Shown here: piece by piece, positions 36,807 through 49,484 of the stretch
Position numbering within the stretch: position 1 is the stretch's first letter
Layout of the letters: the number at the start of each line of letters is the position of its first letter
Source: Peromyscus leucopus
Taxonomy: Eukaryota > Chordata > Mammalia > Rodentia > Cricetidae
Reading direction: 5' to 3'
NCBI RefSeq assembly: GCF_004664715.2
Contig: NC_051071.1
Location: 29,390,161 to 29,454,160, forward strand
DNA length: 64,000 nt
Made by a program: the position numbers and the translations under genes
The notes under the pieces: generated by a model
What the model saw: the letters and a program-made list of their open reading frames with translations, nothing else
Databases searched by the model: none
What the model was told of the DNA's origin: nothing

Positions 36807-37079
36807 GAAATATATGAAGGCAAAATACACAGTAAGAACTTCTGGGATTTTAATGCTCTGTTGCTGACTGGCAATAGCATGAACACACTGTGCCCTCTGA
36901 AAAGAGCTGAGAAGAAGCAGTGTTCACATTTTTACCTTCATTATGACAAATTTTGGGGGGACAGCTATGTTTATGCTCTTTGAAACATTACTTTATACAT
37001 ATTGAAATTGAAACACTATCTGATAACCCATAGGTATGCATAATCTTCTTATGTTATATAAGACCTTTGACAATGACAC

Positions 37080-37595
37080 ACATATCTATCATTCATTCTG
37101 GTTATTTTTTCCCGTGTCCTCTGTGATCTCCTTCTCAGACTTAACAAACCCCTTCCATCCTATGTGTTATTTTCCCTGATTCATGACTGAATTTTGTTAT
37201 GGGAGCAGGTTAGCTTAATCAGGGTTATCTCTGTGACATTGGATTGGGACTACCCATTTGTACATGATGGGATTAGTAGTTACCACACATCTGCAGGAAC
37301 TGACTCACCACTTACACGAATCTGCTCATAGAGAATACTTAAATGTGAAAGTTAGGGACCCCCAAGTCCTTCCTCCATCCTTGCCTCATTGATTAGGCCA
37401 TTCCTGTACAAATCCAGAATGTGACAAGTCATCTGTGCTTGTCAAGACTTCATGACCACCTTGGCTGTGTTTTGCCCAGAAGGTGGCATTTCACAGCTCT
37501 TTTCCCAATCTCTGGCCCTTTCACCACCTCTTCTGCAATGATTCCCTGATTCCTGGGATGGATGGCATATATGGCCTCTCCTCAGTACCTTGTGC
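37080..37595 (-). mobile_element. L1 3' UTR fragment
   Basis: Antisense of an old muroid L1 3' UTR: 'gaatctgctcatagagaatac', 'gtgcttgtcaagacttcatg', 'ctcttctgcaatgattccctg' (each seen in part). No coding part is attached. Confidence 0.5.
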
Positions 37596-38290
37596 AGCTG
37601 CCATAAGACTCAGTTTTCAAATTTTATGTGTCAGTTAAAATAGTTTTCAATAATTAATTTAAAAAGAGAAAACTAGCCCCAAAGATATCCAGTCTTGTTA
37701 TTTTACTAAAAAGTCAATAGTAAATTTAATAATAAAATTAACAATAGTGAGGAAAGGAGCATTTGATAAATTTTCTAAAATAAAAGTGGAAGAAAAAAAA
37801 TTGTGAAAACCCTAAACAAAGAGTTATTAATAACATGTTACACACATATAAAATTTGCAGCTTATAGGTAACATGCTGTATGAACTACTTTACTTGTTCG
37901 AATCTTCTTTACATAACTATCTATATTTTACAACTAAGGAATGTGAATCTAATAAATGTTAAAGCACCAAATCATTGACATTCAAGTGGGAAATTAACAC
38001 CAGAACACAAATTCCCCTCCTGTAGATTTAAACGCTGCATTAGCATCTCTTACTGAGGTTTAGTTTAAGATGTCAACTCTATTACACTGCACTGTTTTGA
38101 CCACAAACCATAGTTGTTAGGTCACTGTTCTGTCCCCAGGCACCAAGTTGAGTGTGAACTGTGTAATAAGTCCTTTATAAATATTGATGGGCAGCTTGTC
38201 AGGGATATATCTATGTGAAGATGTCATGAAAATGATGTCTAAGTTTACATGCATTCATGACATTAGTTTCCACTGATAGCAATTTGTAAG
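37596..38290. other. intergenic DNA with a possible MIR relic
   Basis: At 37,870-37,990 the words 'atattttacaactaaggaat' and 'ttaaagcaccaaatcattg' loosely follow the antisense MIR core. Nothing else is seen. Confidence 0.4.
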
Positions 38291-38293
38291 AGA

Positions 38294-38334
38294 AATGTGT
38301 GTGTGTATGTATATAGGAATGCGTGTATTTGTAG

Positions 38335-38375
<41 letters not shown>

Positions 38376-38504
38376 TGTTTGTAGTATATATGTTTATATG
38401 TGTGCATATGTGTGTATGTGCATGTACAGGTATGTATGCTTACATATGTACATGTGCATATGTGTATATGTAGGTGCTTGTGTATGCATAAATGTGTGTA
38501 TATG

Positions 38505-38536
<32 letters not shown>

Positions 38537-38626
38537 CATGTGTGTGTGTATAAGTATGTGTTTATCTGTGTGTATTTGTGTGTATGTGTATATGTGTGAA
38601 TGTATATAAGTAAGTGTGTGCATGTG
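38294..38626. repeat. long mixed (TG)/(TA)/(TATG) microsatellite
   Basis: About 330 nt of alternating purine-pyrimidine sequence, including about 16 AT units at 38,339-38,372 and GT runs. It yields spurious open frames on both strands, such as the minus-strand frame at 38,255-38,698. Confidence 0.93.
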
Positions 38627-39014
38627 TGTAGTTGGAAGTTTTCCTGTGTTCTGGCTGGCCAATGGTTGGGACAAATCTCTCCCACTCATGTCCCCCAAGT
38701 AAACATACAGAGGCTTATATTAATTATAACTGTATGGGCATTATCTCAGGCTTATTACTGACTAGCTCTTACACTTAATTTAACCTATAATTTTTATCTA
38801 TATTTAGCCACATGACTTGGTAACTTTTCTCAATTCTGCCTTGTCATCTTGTTTCCTCTGTGTCTGTCTGGTGACTCCTGACTTTGCTCTTCCTCTTCCC
38901 AGCATCCCAGCATTCCTTTAGTCTGCTTGCTCCACCTATACTTCCTGCCAGGCTACTGGCCAATCAGCATTTTATTAAACCAGTGTACAAAAGCATTATT
39001 CCACAGCATATGTG
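38621..39014 (-). mobile_element. solo LTR, family 3
   Basis: On the minus strand it starts TGCTGTGGAATAATG (39,008) and ends CCAACTACA (38,627). Flanks are catgtg on the left and tatgtg on the right, a 6-bp duplication with one change. The 'actggccaatcagcatttta' block is shared, in opposite orientation, with the LTR at 63,091-63,494. It is inserted at the right edge of the TG-rich tract, which resumes after it. Confidence 0.83.
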
Positions 39015-40273
39015 TGTTTACCCATGTGTACATGTGTGTGCATCTATTTGTGCAGTTGTATGTGAGTTTAATCGGGCTTGGAGTATTAGTATTTAAGAGT
39101 AGAGTGGAGCATAGGAATCATGGAAAATACACAAAAGACTTTAATGCCAGTAAAGTATAACCTCCAGTTTTAAAATTATGTTGAAAATCTTGCTCTAGTA
39201 GATAGTATCTATCTGCTTTTGGAATCAAATAATTGCTGTATTACACTTTTTTTTTCTTTACTGAGATTGAAACATTCCATCCTACAGGGAAGCTCCTTAA
39301 ACGGGAAGATAAGTAAAACGACACAAATAGCTTCAGAAATTCCCTGAAACTGACCAGGTTCAGTAGGCAAGCAGAAAAAGTTCTCTTAGACCCAGGGATC
39401 AGACTCTTAAATGAGTCAAACTGCAAGGAAGAATCTGAGTCCAGAGCAGCTGCCTGAAAGAATGGGCAGAGCAGAGCTAAGGCACCTGGAAATGCTGCTC
39501 TCCAAATTTTTGAGCTGCCTGCAGGCTGTGTGGTGTGCTCCAGGTTCCCAGCTTTGGGGAACTGTCACCCATGCTGGAATAGGCCTTAGTGATGCAGTTT
39601 ACTTTGAGTTATCTCTGTTCTTGTCAGTCACCCCTCACCCATACTGCTGTAAGCGACCCCAGTCAAGCTCACTGGCTCACCAAGTTGGACATTGGTGGTA
39701 TCTGTACCGTGTTCTAATTGAGGGCTCCCTGTCTGCAGTGAGTAGACATGTGTGTGTGTAGATTCTCCCCAGTAAAGTTTTGACCCAGAAAAGTGACAGT
39801 GTTACAAAAGACATGGCTTTTAGAAAACATGTAGTGAAAAAAGCATCAAACCACCACCCCAATAGTCAAGATAGACCACTGTGGTCTTATGATGAAAACT
39901 GCACTGCAATGCAGATATAGTCTTTGACAGACACATCATCTGTACTGCTTTCAGTATTAAAGGATTAGATAAGAATAGTGGGTAATTGAATCATGTAGCC
40001 TACAAAGCCATATATGGAATACACATATATTTGATTTGAAATGTATGTATTCCAGAGTTTGTCTATACCTCTCATTATGCAGATAAAGATGTCAAGCCTC
40101 AGATGGGTGCTAAACCCATTCAAGGTCTATGTACAGACTTTTAGGTAGGGTTACACTTCTCACCCAGCACCTACTATTATCATAGCCTATCCCACCAATC
40201 TCCTCAAATGAGCAGATTGTTTTCAAGCATTTTTGACCTTCAGATGGAGCTTATATTATCTATATAAACCACC
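39015..40273. other. intergenic DNA with an unassigned 116-codon frame
   Basis: The plus-strand open frame at 39,411-39,761 shows no signal peptide, domain or known motif. Its composition is richer in GC than the surroundings, which suggests an unrecognised older repeat. I would not annotate it as a gene. Confidence 0.4.
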
Positions 40274-40771
40274 ATCTTCTGTGGTGATATTGTGTCCCCC
40301 AATATATTGTGCACCCAAATAAACTTAACTGGGGTCAGAGAACAGAACAGCCACTAGATGGAAATAGAAGCCAGAAAATAGTGGCATACACACCTTTAAT
40401 CCTAGCATTCCAGAGGAAGAGATCCATCCGAATCTCTGTGAGTTCAAAGCCACAGTGGAAACAGCCAGGCACGGTGACACATGCCTTTAATCCCAGGAAG
40501 TTATGGCAGGAAGCAGAAAGGTATATTAGGGCGTGAGGACCAGGAACTAGAAGTCCTTTTAAGCTTTTAAAAACAGTTCAGCTGAGATCCATTCGCATGA
40601 GGACTCAGAGGCTTCCAGTTTGAAGAAACAAGATTTGCTGAGGAATTTGTGAGGTAAGGTTAGCTGTGGGTTGCTGTTTCTCTGATCTTTCAGTGTTCAC
40701 CCCAATACCTGGCTTCAGGTTTTTTTTTTTTTTTATTAATACAACCTTTTAAAATTATTGTTACAATCTTC
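40274..40771 (+). mobile_element. solo LTR, family 1, with 6-bp target duplication
   Basis: It starts TGTGGTGATATTGTG at 40,280 and ends GTTACA at 40,765, so both retroviral termini are intact. Perfect 6-bp repeats 'atcttc' lie at 40,274-40,279 and 40,766-40,771. Internal features match 17,448-17,938: AATAAA near the start, a B1-head-like pair ('cctttaatcctagcatt' and 'gcctttaatcccagg'), and a 'tctctgatctttcag' block before the T-run. It is the better preserved of the two. Confidence 0.92.
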
Positions 40772-41002
40772 TAGTTGCTTTGCAACATCTGCCACACTCA
40801 ACACCTGGGACAAGCAAACCCCCAAGGGAAGCTGAGCATTATTGACTGGGCTTATAACAACTGAATTGAACTCACACAAGATCACACTGAATTTCAAATT
40901 TTGATTTGTGATAAGTAGGACTTAGGAATAACAGAAAAATCAACTATATTAAAATCCCAGATGAATGTTCTCTTCGAATAGACATTTAAGAAGAGAAAAA
41001 CA

Positions 41003-41058
41003 TGTGGGTGTGCACGTGTGAGCGTGCACGTGTGAGTGTGTGTGTGTGTGTGTGTGTA
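41003..41058. repeat. (GT)n-rich microsatellite
   Basis: GTGCAC-containing GT units followed by a pure GT run. Confidence 0.9.
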
Positions 41059-41340
41059 TTAGTTCATACAGAAAAGAAACTATGTTGTCTTGAATTACAA
41101 CTAGAAATGAAAGAGGACTTACTAACACAAAGTAGGAGTACCTTTCTGCTTCACTCAACTGTGTATCCCTAAACTGTGTCATAAAATCTGGCCTCTGTAA
41201 CCATCATATATTTATCAGTAAGTGTTGGCCAGTAGATAACATGTGAAGCTGGATGTGAGGAAGTCTAGAAGGTCTTCTTTACATATGAACACTCAAATTT
41301 GAGGTGGGGAGAGTTTCTGATTAATAAAAGATGAATATGT

Positions 41341-41378
41341 GAGGGAGAGAGAGAGACAGAGTGAGACAGACACACACA

Positions 41379-41464
<86 letters not shown>
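41341..41464. repeat. (CA)n-(GA)n compound microsatellite
   Basis: About 14 CA units followed by about 35 GA units. Open frames here are runs of R-E or S-L dipeptides. Confidence 0.95.
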
Positions 41465-41468
<4 letters not shown>

Positions 41469-41629
41469 TTCATTCCTTTTCAGGTTTTCCTCTCTCCTCC
41501 ATTCATGAAGATCTGCTTTCAACATTACCAGAGAATAGTAGTAGCATTGTTGACAAGGTGGAGTTTGAAAAATCCCTTTGTCATAACAGCATTTCAAGAT
41601 GCTCACATTTGCAAAAATAAATTGTAATA

Positions 41630-41830
41630 GTGCCGTGGATGCTGTGCATGATGTTTTTACCTCTATTATCTAATTTAATTCTCATGGAAACTCCGTTAGG
41701 TACAGAGATATGATTTTAAATTTACAATATGAGAAAATGTAAGAAAAAATTCTTCTCTGCAATGGAATGGAGCTAATAAAGTGAGCACCTGTGATTTGAA
41801 ATCTGTTTTGTCTGAATTAAAGCTGCAGTG
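41630..41830 (-). mobile_element. MIR SINE relic
   Basis: The order 'gctgtgcatgatgttttta', 'ctaatttaattctcatgg', 'ctccgttaggtacagagat' and 'gtgatttgaaatctgtttt' is the antisense MIR, well preserved for its age. Confidence 0.65.
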
Positions 41831-42845
41831 ACTGCCTAGCACATTGCCTCTTGGGTGTGATGAGGATGCTATGCCTCCAAAAGAAGCAAAAGACTGAAAG
41901 GTCTCTGCAAAAGGATACAACTATATGGAGACAAAACCGGGACCTTCTGCACATCATGAGAAAATTGAAATGGAGTAAGCATCACCCAGGGAAGGTCTAG
42001 GGTGGGGCTGAAGGAAGCCGATGAAAATGCTTTTATCCTACCCTACATTTCAGCAGGGAAAAATGGAAAATCATTCCTGACCTGCATTTTTACATAGCAA
42101 ACTAGCTGATGGAAAGGGAGAGTTCTTAGGATATATGATGATGGATCTCAGAAATCATGAAAGATTCCTTTCAGGACCCCCTGTTATTTTTGTATACTTT
42201 CTTTGATGCCTTCACAACATCCCCAGGAGGTCACAGAACACTATATGTATGTTCATGCCCCAACATACATTGCAAAACAAATGACCACCTCTCAAATAAA
42301 GATATCAAGGTGTAACATTATAACTTCTGTTTTTGAGGATCTTACTAATAAACACATTTTAAAAGGAGTAAGGTTCTATAGTAGATTCTTGTGATGTTTA
42401 TGTAGGATACCTATCAAGAGACACTTAAAGGGAGATGGGTTTATCAGTGCTCACACTTTGAGGAAACAGTCTGTCATAGCAGGAAAGGGAGAGTAATAGG
42501 AGAGTAAGTAGCTAGTGACATTATAAACACAGTTGAGACACACGGAGAGATGACTTCTGCTGCTCAGTTCTGTTTCTATTTTTTATCCAGTCTGGGGTCT
42601 CATCCAATGTCATAGTACTGTCCATGGATCTTCCATCTCAATTAATCAAATCTAAAATATCCCTCACAGTCATGTGCAGAACGTTGATTCCCTGGTGAAT
42701 TTAAATCTGATGAGGCTGACAATCAATATTAACCACTATGGGTCCTAACTAAGTAGAGATGTACCTCAGCATGGGATAGAGAAAAATGCAAGCAGTGTTC
42801 AGTTAAAATATAGAGAAATAAAGTAAAATCATTGAGAAAGCCTTT
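41831..42845. other. intergenic DNA
   Basis: Nothing recognised. Confidence 0.5.
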
Positions 42846-42848
42846 GCC

Positions 42849-43075
42849 AGGGTAGGACAGATAGCTTAGTGGTTAAGAGGACTGAGTGTTCCCCTGGAGG
42901 ATCAGGGTTCAACTTGCTGTGCCCCTACTATTGCTCACAACCCTCAGTAATGCCAGTTCAAGGATGCCCAATACCCTCTTTTGGCATTGCACTCACACGG
43001 TGCACAGAAACACATTCAGACAAAAACTCATACACATTCAAATATATAAATACATTTTTTAAAAAACCGCAAAAG
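42849..43075 (+). mobile_element. B2-family SINE
   Basis: The tRNA-derived head 'agatagcttagtggttaag', the B-box-like 'gggttcaacttgc', the 'cctcttttggcattgca' B2 body and a T/A-rich end before a short A run identify a B2-type copy. Confidence 0.85.
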
Positions 43076-43589
43076 GACTGAGCTCATAATAACTAACCTT
43101 CCTCTGCTACTTGAATACACTTGGGAAATTAATTGATTTAAAATTATGGGTGTTTTTTTCTTTTCATTAGAAGAACAAAGAAGGAATTGGGTTTGCTGGT
43201 GAAAAGAATGTGCTCATACAAGAAGAAGGGGACTATTTCCTCAAAACGGGTATTTGGTATGGAGGCCATAAGTAATTCAGATCCAAGTTAGACATAAAAG
43301 AGGGTTTTTTTTTTTCAAAAAGAAAAGGAGTGTATTTAGGCTTTATTCATTGCTGTGTCCATAAACTCTGACAGATAATCTGGCCATGATGATCATTACA
43401 TACTTATGGTAAGTGTTGGACAATGGGGAGTGGTTAGGGCTGGGCATGAAGAAGTTTAGAATGTCCTATTTGCTACTGAACCTTCAAAAAATAGTTACAG
43501 AGGAGAAATTCTGAATAACTCATCTTCTTTTAGAGATTGGGAGGTGGCTTCTCATTCTGTTGTTCTGCAAAAGACTGGAGTAGATAAGC
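43076..43589. other. intergenic DNA
   Basis: Nothing recognised. The stretch 43,160-43,280 and the one near 46,620-46,740 share 'agaagaa' and 'caagaagaag' phrases, perhaps an old shared repeat. Confidence 0.35.
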
Positions 43590-46423
43590 ACTCAATAAAG
43601 AATGATGATATGATAGTACACACAAGCAACCCCCAAAATTCTTCCAGGTAACTCTTACAGCTGATAAATAACCTCAACAAAGTGACTGGATACAAGATTA
43701 CCTTTAGAAAAGATCAGTAGCCCTCTTATATATAAATGACTAACAGAATGAGAAATCAGGGAAGTAACAACCTTTGCAGCACACACATTATAAAATACCT
43801 TGGCTTAACACTAAACAAGCAAGTAAAAGGCTAGTATGACAAAACTTCAAGTCTTTGAAGAAAGAAAGTGAATAATATATCAGAAGATGGAAAGATCACT
43901 CATGCTTATAGATTGGTGAAATTAACATAGTGAAACTGGCCATCCTACCAAAAGTAATCTATAGATTCAAAGCAATTCTAACAAAATTCCAACATAATTC
44001 TTTGTAGAACTTGAAAGAACAATCTATAACTTCATAAGGGAAAAAAAAAACAGGATAGCTAAAACAATCCTGAACAATCGGAGAACTTTTGTAGGTATCA
44101 TAATCCTTGATTTCAAGCTCTACTACAGGCTGTAGTAATAAAATCCACATGGTATTGGCATAAAAATGGACACATTGATCAATGGAATCAAAATGAAGAC
44201 ACAAGCATAAATCCACACACCTATGGACACCTGATTTTTTTATAAAGAAGCCACAAAAAACACAGAATGAAAGCATCTTCACCAAATGGTGCTGGCCTAA
44301 TACGGTATCTGCATGTAGAAGAATGCAAATAAATCCATATTTACCACCCTGAAAGAAACTTAAGTCCAAGTAGGTCAAAGATCTTAATATAAAACCAGAT
44401 ATACTGAACTTGATAGAAGAGAAAGTAGAGAATGGCCTTGAATGTATGTATTGGCACAGGAGACACCTTCCTAAACAGAACACCAATAGCACAGCACTAA
44501 GATCAACAATTAGTAAATGGTACCACATGGAACTAAAATGCTTCTGTAAGGAAAAGGATACCACCATTTAGCCAAACGGCAGCCTACATAATGGGAAAAG
44601 ATTTCACTAACTCCACATCCAATAGGGGGCTACTATCCAAAATATATAAAGAACCCAAGAGACTGGATATCAACAAACCAAATAATCCAATTAAAATTGT
44701 GATTTTTATCTTACACCTGTGATAATGACTAAGATCAATAAGATAAGTGACAGCTCATGGTGAAGAAGATGTGGAGCAAAGGGAACACTCCTGTAGTCCT
44801 GGTGGGACTGCAAACTTGTACAGTCACTATGGAAATCAATATGGAGGCTTCTTAGAAAATTGGGACTAGATCTACCTCACAAAACACATACCCCAGCTAT
44901 GCCACTCTTGGCCATATACCCAAAAGATGTTCCAGCCTATTACATGCACAACTGCTCCCCTATGTTCATAGTAGCTTTATTCATAATAACAAAAAAAAAT
45001 GGAAAAAAAAACTAGATATCCCTCAACCAAAGAATGGATAAAGAAATGTAGTACATTTACACAATGGAGTATTACAGAGCAGTTTAATAAAATAACATCA
45101 TAAAATTTTCAGGCAAAAGGATGGAACTAGAGAAGAAATCATCCTAAGAGAAATAACCCAGACACAGAAAGACAAACATGATATGTACTCATTTATAAGT
45201 GGACATTAGCTGTCAAGTAAACAATAACCATGCTACAATGCACAGACCTAGAAAAATGAATTAACAAGGAGGACTCTAGAGGGGACTCATGGATCGCTCT
45301 GGAAGAGAAAATAAAATAGATTTGTGGGTGGATTAGGGACCAGTGGAGATGAGAAAAGGAGAGAGTAGGCAGAGGAGGGAGGAACTAAAGGAGAGAGTAT
45401 AGAGAGATATGACTAGAGCTGGGAGGGGGCATTTTGGGTGGTGATTTGGAAACCTAGTGCAGTGGAAATGTCCTGGAACCTATGAGGGTGATGCTAGTGA
45501 GAATTCCTAGTAATGGAGGATATGAAGCCTGAACCAACCATCTTCTGTTATCAGGCAAGGCTTCCAGTGGTGGGACTGGGACACCAACCCAGCCACAAAA
45601 TCTTTGACCTACAAAGAACTGTCCTATCTGCAAGATTTGCTGGGGCAATGGTGACTCAAAGTTTGTGGAAATGACCAAATGATGACTGATAAGTTGAGGC
45701 TCATGACAAAAGAGGATGCCCATGCCCAACACTGCCTGGGTAGAACAAGAAGCTAGATTTCTCAGAGTCCTAGAGTAGAACCAATAAGACTGGCAAAAAC
45801 AAGTCAGTGAAATAATTCCTAAAGATATTTGGCTATACTCGTAGAGTGCTGCTTAGCCCAGTGGTCATCAGAGAGACTTCCTCCTGTAGCTGACTGAAGC
45901 AGATGCAGAGACCACGACCCACAGGCAAACAAAGCTTCAGGAACCCCACAGAAAAGGGGAAAGAAGGATTGTAGGAGCCAGAAGAGTTGAGGACACTAGG
46001 TAAACATCACCAAAAAAATCAACTAAGCAGGGATATTAGGTGCTCACAGAGACTGAAGCAGCAATCACAGAGCCTGCATGGGTATGGTCATCTGCAAATA
46101 TCTTGTGATTGTTTAGTTTAGGTTTTTCATGGGAGTCCTAGCAATGAGAGTTGAGGTATCTTTGACTCTTTCGTCTGCTCTTGGAACCTTTTTCTTCCCC
46201 CTGGTTTGCCTCATCCAACCTTGATATGAGGGTTTGTGTCTAGTCATAATGCATCTTGTTAAACTGTTTTCAGCTGATGTTCCTGGGAGGCCTGCTCTTT
46301 TCTGAAGGAAAATATGGGAAGAGTGGATCTGAGTGAGGGAAAGCAGGGGGAGTGAGGCAGGGGAGGATGCAGTCACAATGTATTGTATGAGAAGAATAAA
46401 TAAAAATAAAGAGTCACATTACA
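43590..46423 (+). mobile_element. 5'-truncated L1, ORF2 C-terminal half plus 3' UTR
   Basis: Homology starts in the reverse-transcriptase catalytic region (translation DDMIVYTSN at about 43,609). It continues through the ORF2 C-terminus to about 45,150 and through a complete 3' UTR to an AATAAATAAAAATAAAG tail at 46,397-46,413. Several in-frame stops make it non-coding. A 202-codon minus-strand frame at 43,959-44,567 is only its antisense shadow. Possible short target duplication aataaag (43,593 region and tail) is not convincing. Confidence 0.88.
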
Positions 46424-49100
46424 TATTTAACCTGAAGGCTGAAAAGTTAAGAACCCTCAAAGTCTGAGATTTTGGTAGTGGAACAGTGCTTAATTGTAAA
46501 TTTAGAGGCATTTGTTGTATTTGAATGGAGTACCTTTAAGAAGTCATATGTAGAAATGGTTTGTTCTATTATTATACTTTGTTTGAGAAGGGTTTCTTCG
46601 CCATGTAGCCTAAAATGTCCATTTCTTTCCATTAGAAGAAAATATAGGGAAGCATACCTGTTGATGAAGGAAATGTGTTCTTACAAGAAGAAGGAGGTCC
46701 TTTCCTCAAAATGGAGTTTGGATTATAGAGGCTAGAGAGACTCATTTAAATGTGGAAAGATGTTGAAATAGCAGGTTGCATATTTTCATTCATCTCCCTG
46801 TATCAACTTTCCTGGAATTACAGATATGCACCACCACTGTTGGCTTGTAGTTAATTAACTAGACAAGTGATAACATAATAGGCAACATATATATATGATA
46901 TATATATATCATAAAACCAAGAATAACCTTGAATCTTTGGGGAAAAATAGCTTGAAAGCTAAGTTAAAAAAATATTCTGTCTTACTTAGCATTGGTAAAA
47001 GAGTGCAAGTTAAACTGGACACTAAGAAGATACCAAAAGGAAAAACAAACAGCAATGTTAGGACATGGGAAGTGTACTCATGAATAAAGACTAAATGTCC
47101 TGTAAATATGATTACTCAAGCTTCCAAAGGGCAATGAGTATCTGATCAGTCATAGAGTATACTAATAACAATCGTCTCAGGAAGCAATCCTGGTGAGCTA
47201 AGTTATTGATACGTCTTTCTTTTGGGCTCATTGCATAAGACAAAGCCCATGTCCTCATCAAGAACAGCCAGGTGCTAATACTTCCTCCTGGATAACCATC
47301 CATTTCTTCTTTTCCTATGGCAGACATGGTGGTTTGTCTTGCCCACGTAGTTGAAGAGAGGAATAGGAAACTTCAGTCTTCTTATTGTTTGCTTTCTTGT
47401 CCTATATTCTATCTTCAAATGGTACACATTTCTCTACTAAGTCAGAGGTAAGGCATTTCTGAAAATCCTTATATCCTGAGGAATATTTTATTGATAGGAG
47501 GAGTCACATTAAATTATTTCATTGTGGTCATTAATAACATAGCACTTCCAACAATACTTATTAACAACAAAGTGGATGATATCATTAGCATTCTTCTAGT
47601 TCTAAATAGGTTTCAGACTACAGAAAGGTATTAATGACTGGCTTTCTAAAACTCCACCATGTATCATAATAGATTTTTACTTAATGTGAGAAAATTTTTG
47701 CTCTCAAGCCTTTGGAGATACTTTCAAAGAAAGAGTATTTCTCTGCATGAGTTATAGAGATAGCACTTCACTAGAAGATGGGCTGACCTTATAAAAACTT
47801 GTGAGTGAGTCTTTTCTCAAGGGAAAGTCCCATTCATTGTGATTAATAATGATTCTTCCATTACTTAAGAGACCCAATGTTTACAATAGGCTTTAAGGTA
47901 CAGCAGTCCTTTTACTGTGGAATCACACTTTATATTTATGAATTTAATTCATATGAGATTATTTATTATTTTAATTTAGATATTAAAATGAGTCATCTTC
48001 AAAGTACTCAAGAGTATACTTGATTTTATGAAGTAACATTTTAAAAGCTGAAAACTGTAAATTAATAATAGAGATAAGTTACTACCAATAATAGTAAGAA
48101 TATAAGGTTAACTAAGTTACCATTACTCAAAGCACTGGGGTATTCTCACAGGACTTATAGCTTGCTATATAATGGCTCTGGTAATGACAATTATTTGCCT
48201 TTTATTATCTGATTATATTTTTATTTTAACTTGATATGTTCATAAATATGATCTCCAGTTTAATGTTAAGATGATCATGGGTTATTCAAGAAGGTTAGAT
48301 GATCTCTAATACACAAGAGATGCAGTATTTTTAATTTATGTCTTTGATTTTATTATTTCTAGGATCTAATAGCCTGTCTCATATCATTTGCAAAAGGACA
48401 TTGTGGTATAAACTTGAGCCCAGAAAACACTGCATTATGCATCACAGTGACAAAGAGCAGGACCAACTTTGAATTCTGTCAACTCAGACCAGAATATTCT
48501 CACCAACTTCTGGATTCATAGCATATTGTCTCTGCATTGTCACTGGGATCTCTGTATGGAGACCCCATCTCCCTGGCCCTTGTGATCTCTGTCAGAAGAA
48601 TTCATAGGAGACACTCAAAGTGCAATGTGTCAGATAGAGAGATTATTGTAAAGCAAAGTAGAGTACTTGAAGGTATAAGCCTGGACAATGGATAAAAAGG
48701 TCATCGCTCTGATCTATGCTTTAGGTTGCCTTTGTACCATTTTTCAAAATATCTAAAATAAATAACTTACCTTAAGGGTCTTAGCAATGCCCATGTGATT
48801 GATAGGTCTATTTGTACTAGTTTCTTAGTAGAGAATTCTATAAAGTATGAATACAATAAATTTATTTTTGCTCAGAAATACCGTGTTCTTTTTCAGAGGA
48901 AGATATCTAGGGTCATGTGTAAGTGACATTCTGAGATGTCATGGTCTAAGACAAGACAGAAAACCCAGGTCCCATTATTCTAATTAATAATCTAATTCCT
49001 GATCTTCTTATGTTTTGCTTAAAGGCTGTTGACTTTGAAAGAAGGGTCTAACATTAATGTTCACCATGCCTGCTAATAGTTGAATAGTTACCTAAAAGTG
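46424..49100. other. AT-rich intergenic DNA
   Basis: Nothing is firmly recognised over about 2.7 kb. A 71-codon minus-strand frame at 47,112-47,327 starts in a good translation context (accaccATGt) but has no domain that I know. A palindromic AT stretch lies at 46,888-46,911. Confidence 0.45.
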
Positions 49101-49101
<1 letters not shown>

Positions 49102-49151
<50 letters not shown>

Positions 49152-49153
49152 AC
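49102..49153. repeat. (AC)n microsatellite
   Basis: About 25 uninterrupted AC units. Confidence 0.95.
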
Positions 49154-49224
49154 AGTATTGCCTTTTTCTGTCAGGGAGTTTCAATGTCTATAGTCTAGTT
49201 TTTGGGTTAAGAAGTATACAAAAG

Positions 49225-49360
49225 CTGGTTGTAGTAGGACTTGGCTGGAATTTCAACAAGTGGGAGAGCAAATCTGGAGCATTAAGAATTTGGGATAGTC
49301 TGGGTTACACAGTGAGTTTAAAGCCAGTCACAGGAGAAAAAAGATACTGTCTAGAAAATG
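49225..49360 (+). mobile_element. old B1-like (7SL-derived) SINE
   Basis: 'gatagtctgggttacacag', 'gagtttaaagccagtcac' and 'aaaagatactgtct' keep the sense B1/Alu-type order, with a decayed head. Confidence 0.55.
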
Positions 49361-49484
49361 AAAATGACAGGAAATACTCCAAGTACCTGGGAGCTACTCA
49401 GTCATGTGGGAATGCTTGCACTTAAAGAGGTATTATTAGACATCTGGGGGATCTCTTAGCAATGAAACTCTTATGTTGATAAAT

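Noticed and set aside
38255..38698. 147-codon minus-strand open frame rich in H, T and Y
   Set aside because: It is a translation of the TG/TA microsatellite plus an LTR edge.
39411..39761. 116-codon plus-strand open frame
   Set aside because: There is no recognisable domain, signal or homologue, and the GC-richer composition hints at an old repeat. Kept as a note only.
43959..44567. 202-codon minus-strand open frame, the longest in the window
   Set aside because: It is the exact antisense of L1 ORF2 sequence that can be read on the plus strand, so it is a shadow.
46790..46850. B1- or MIR-like words 'ggaattacagatatgcacc'
   Set aside because: Too short and isolated to call.
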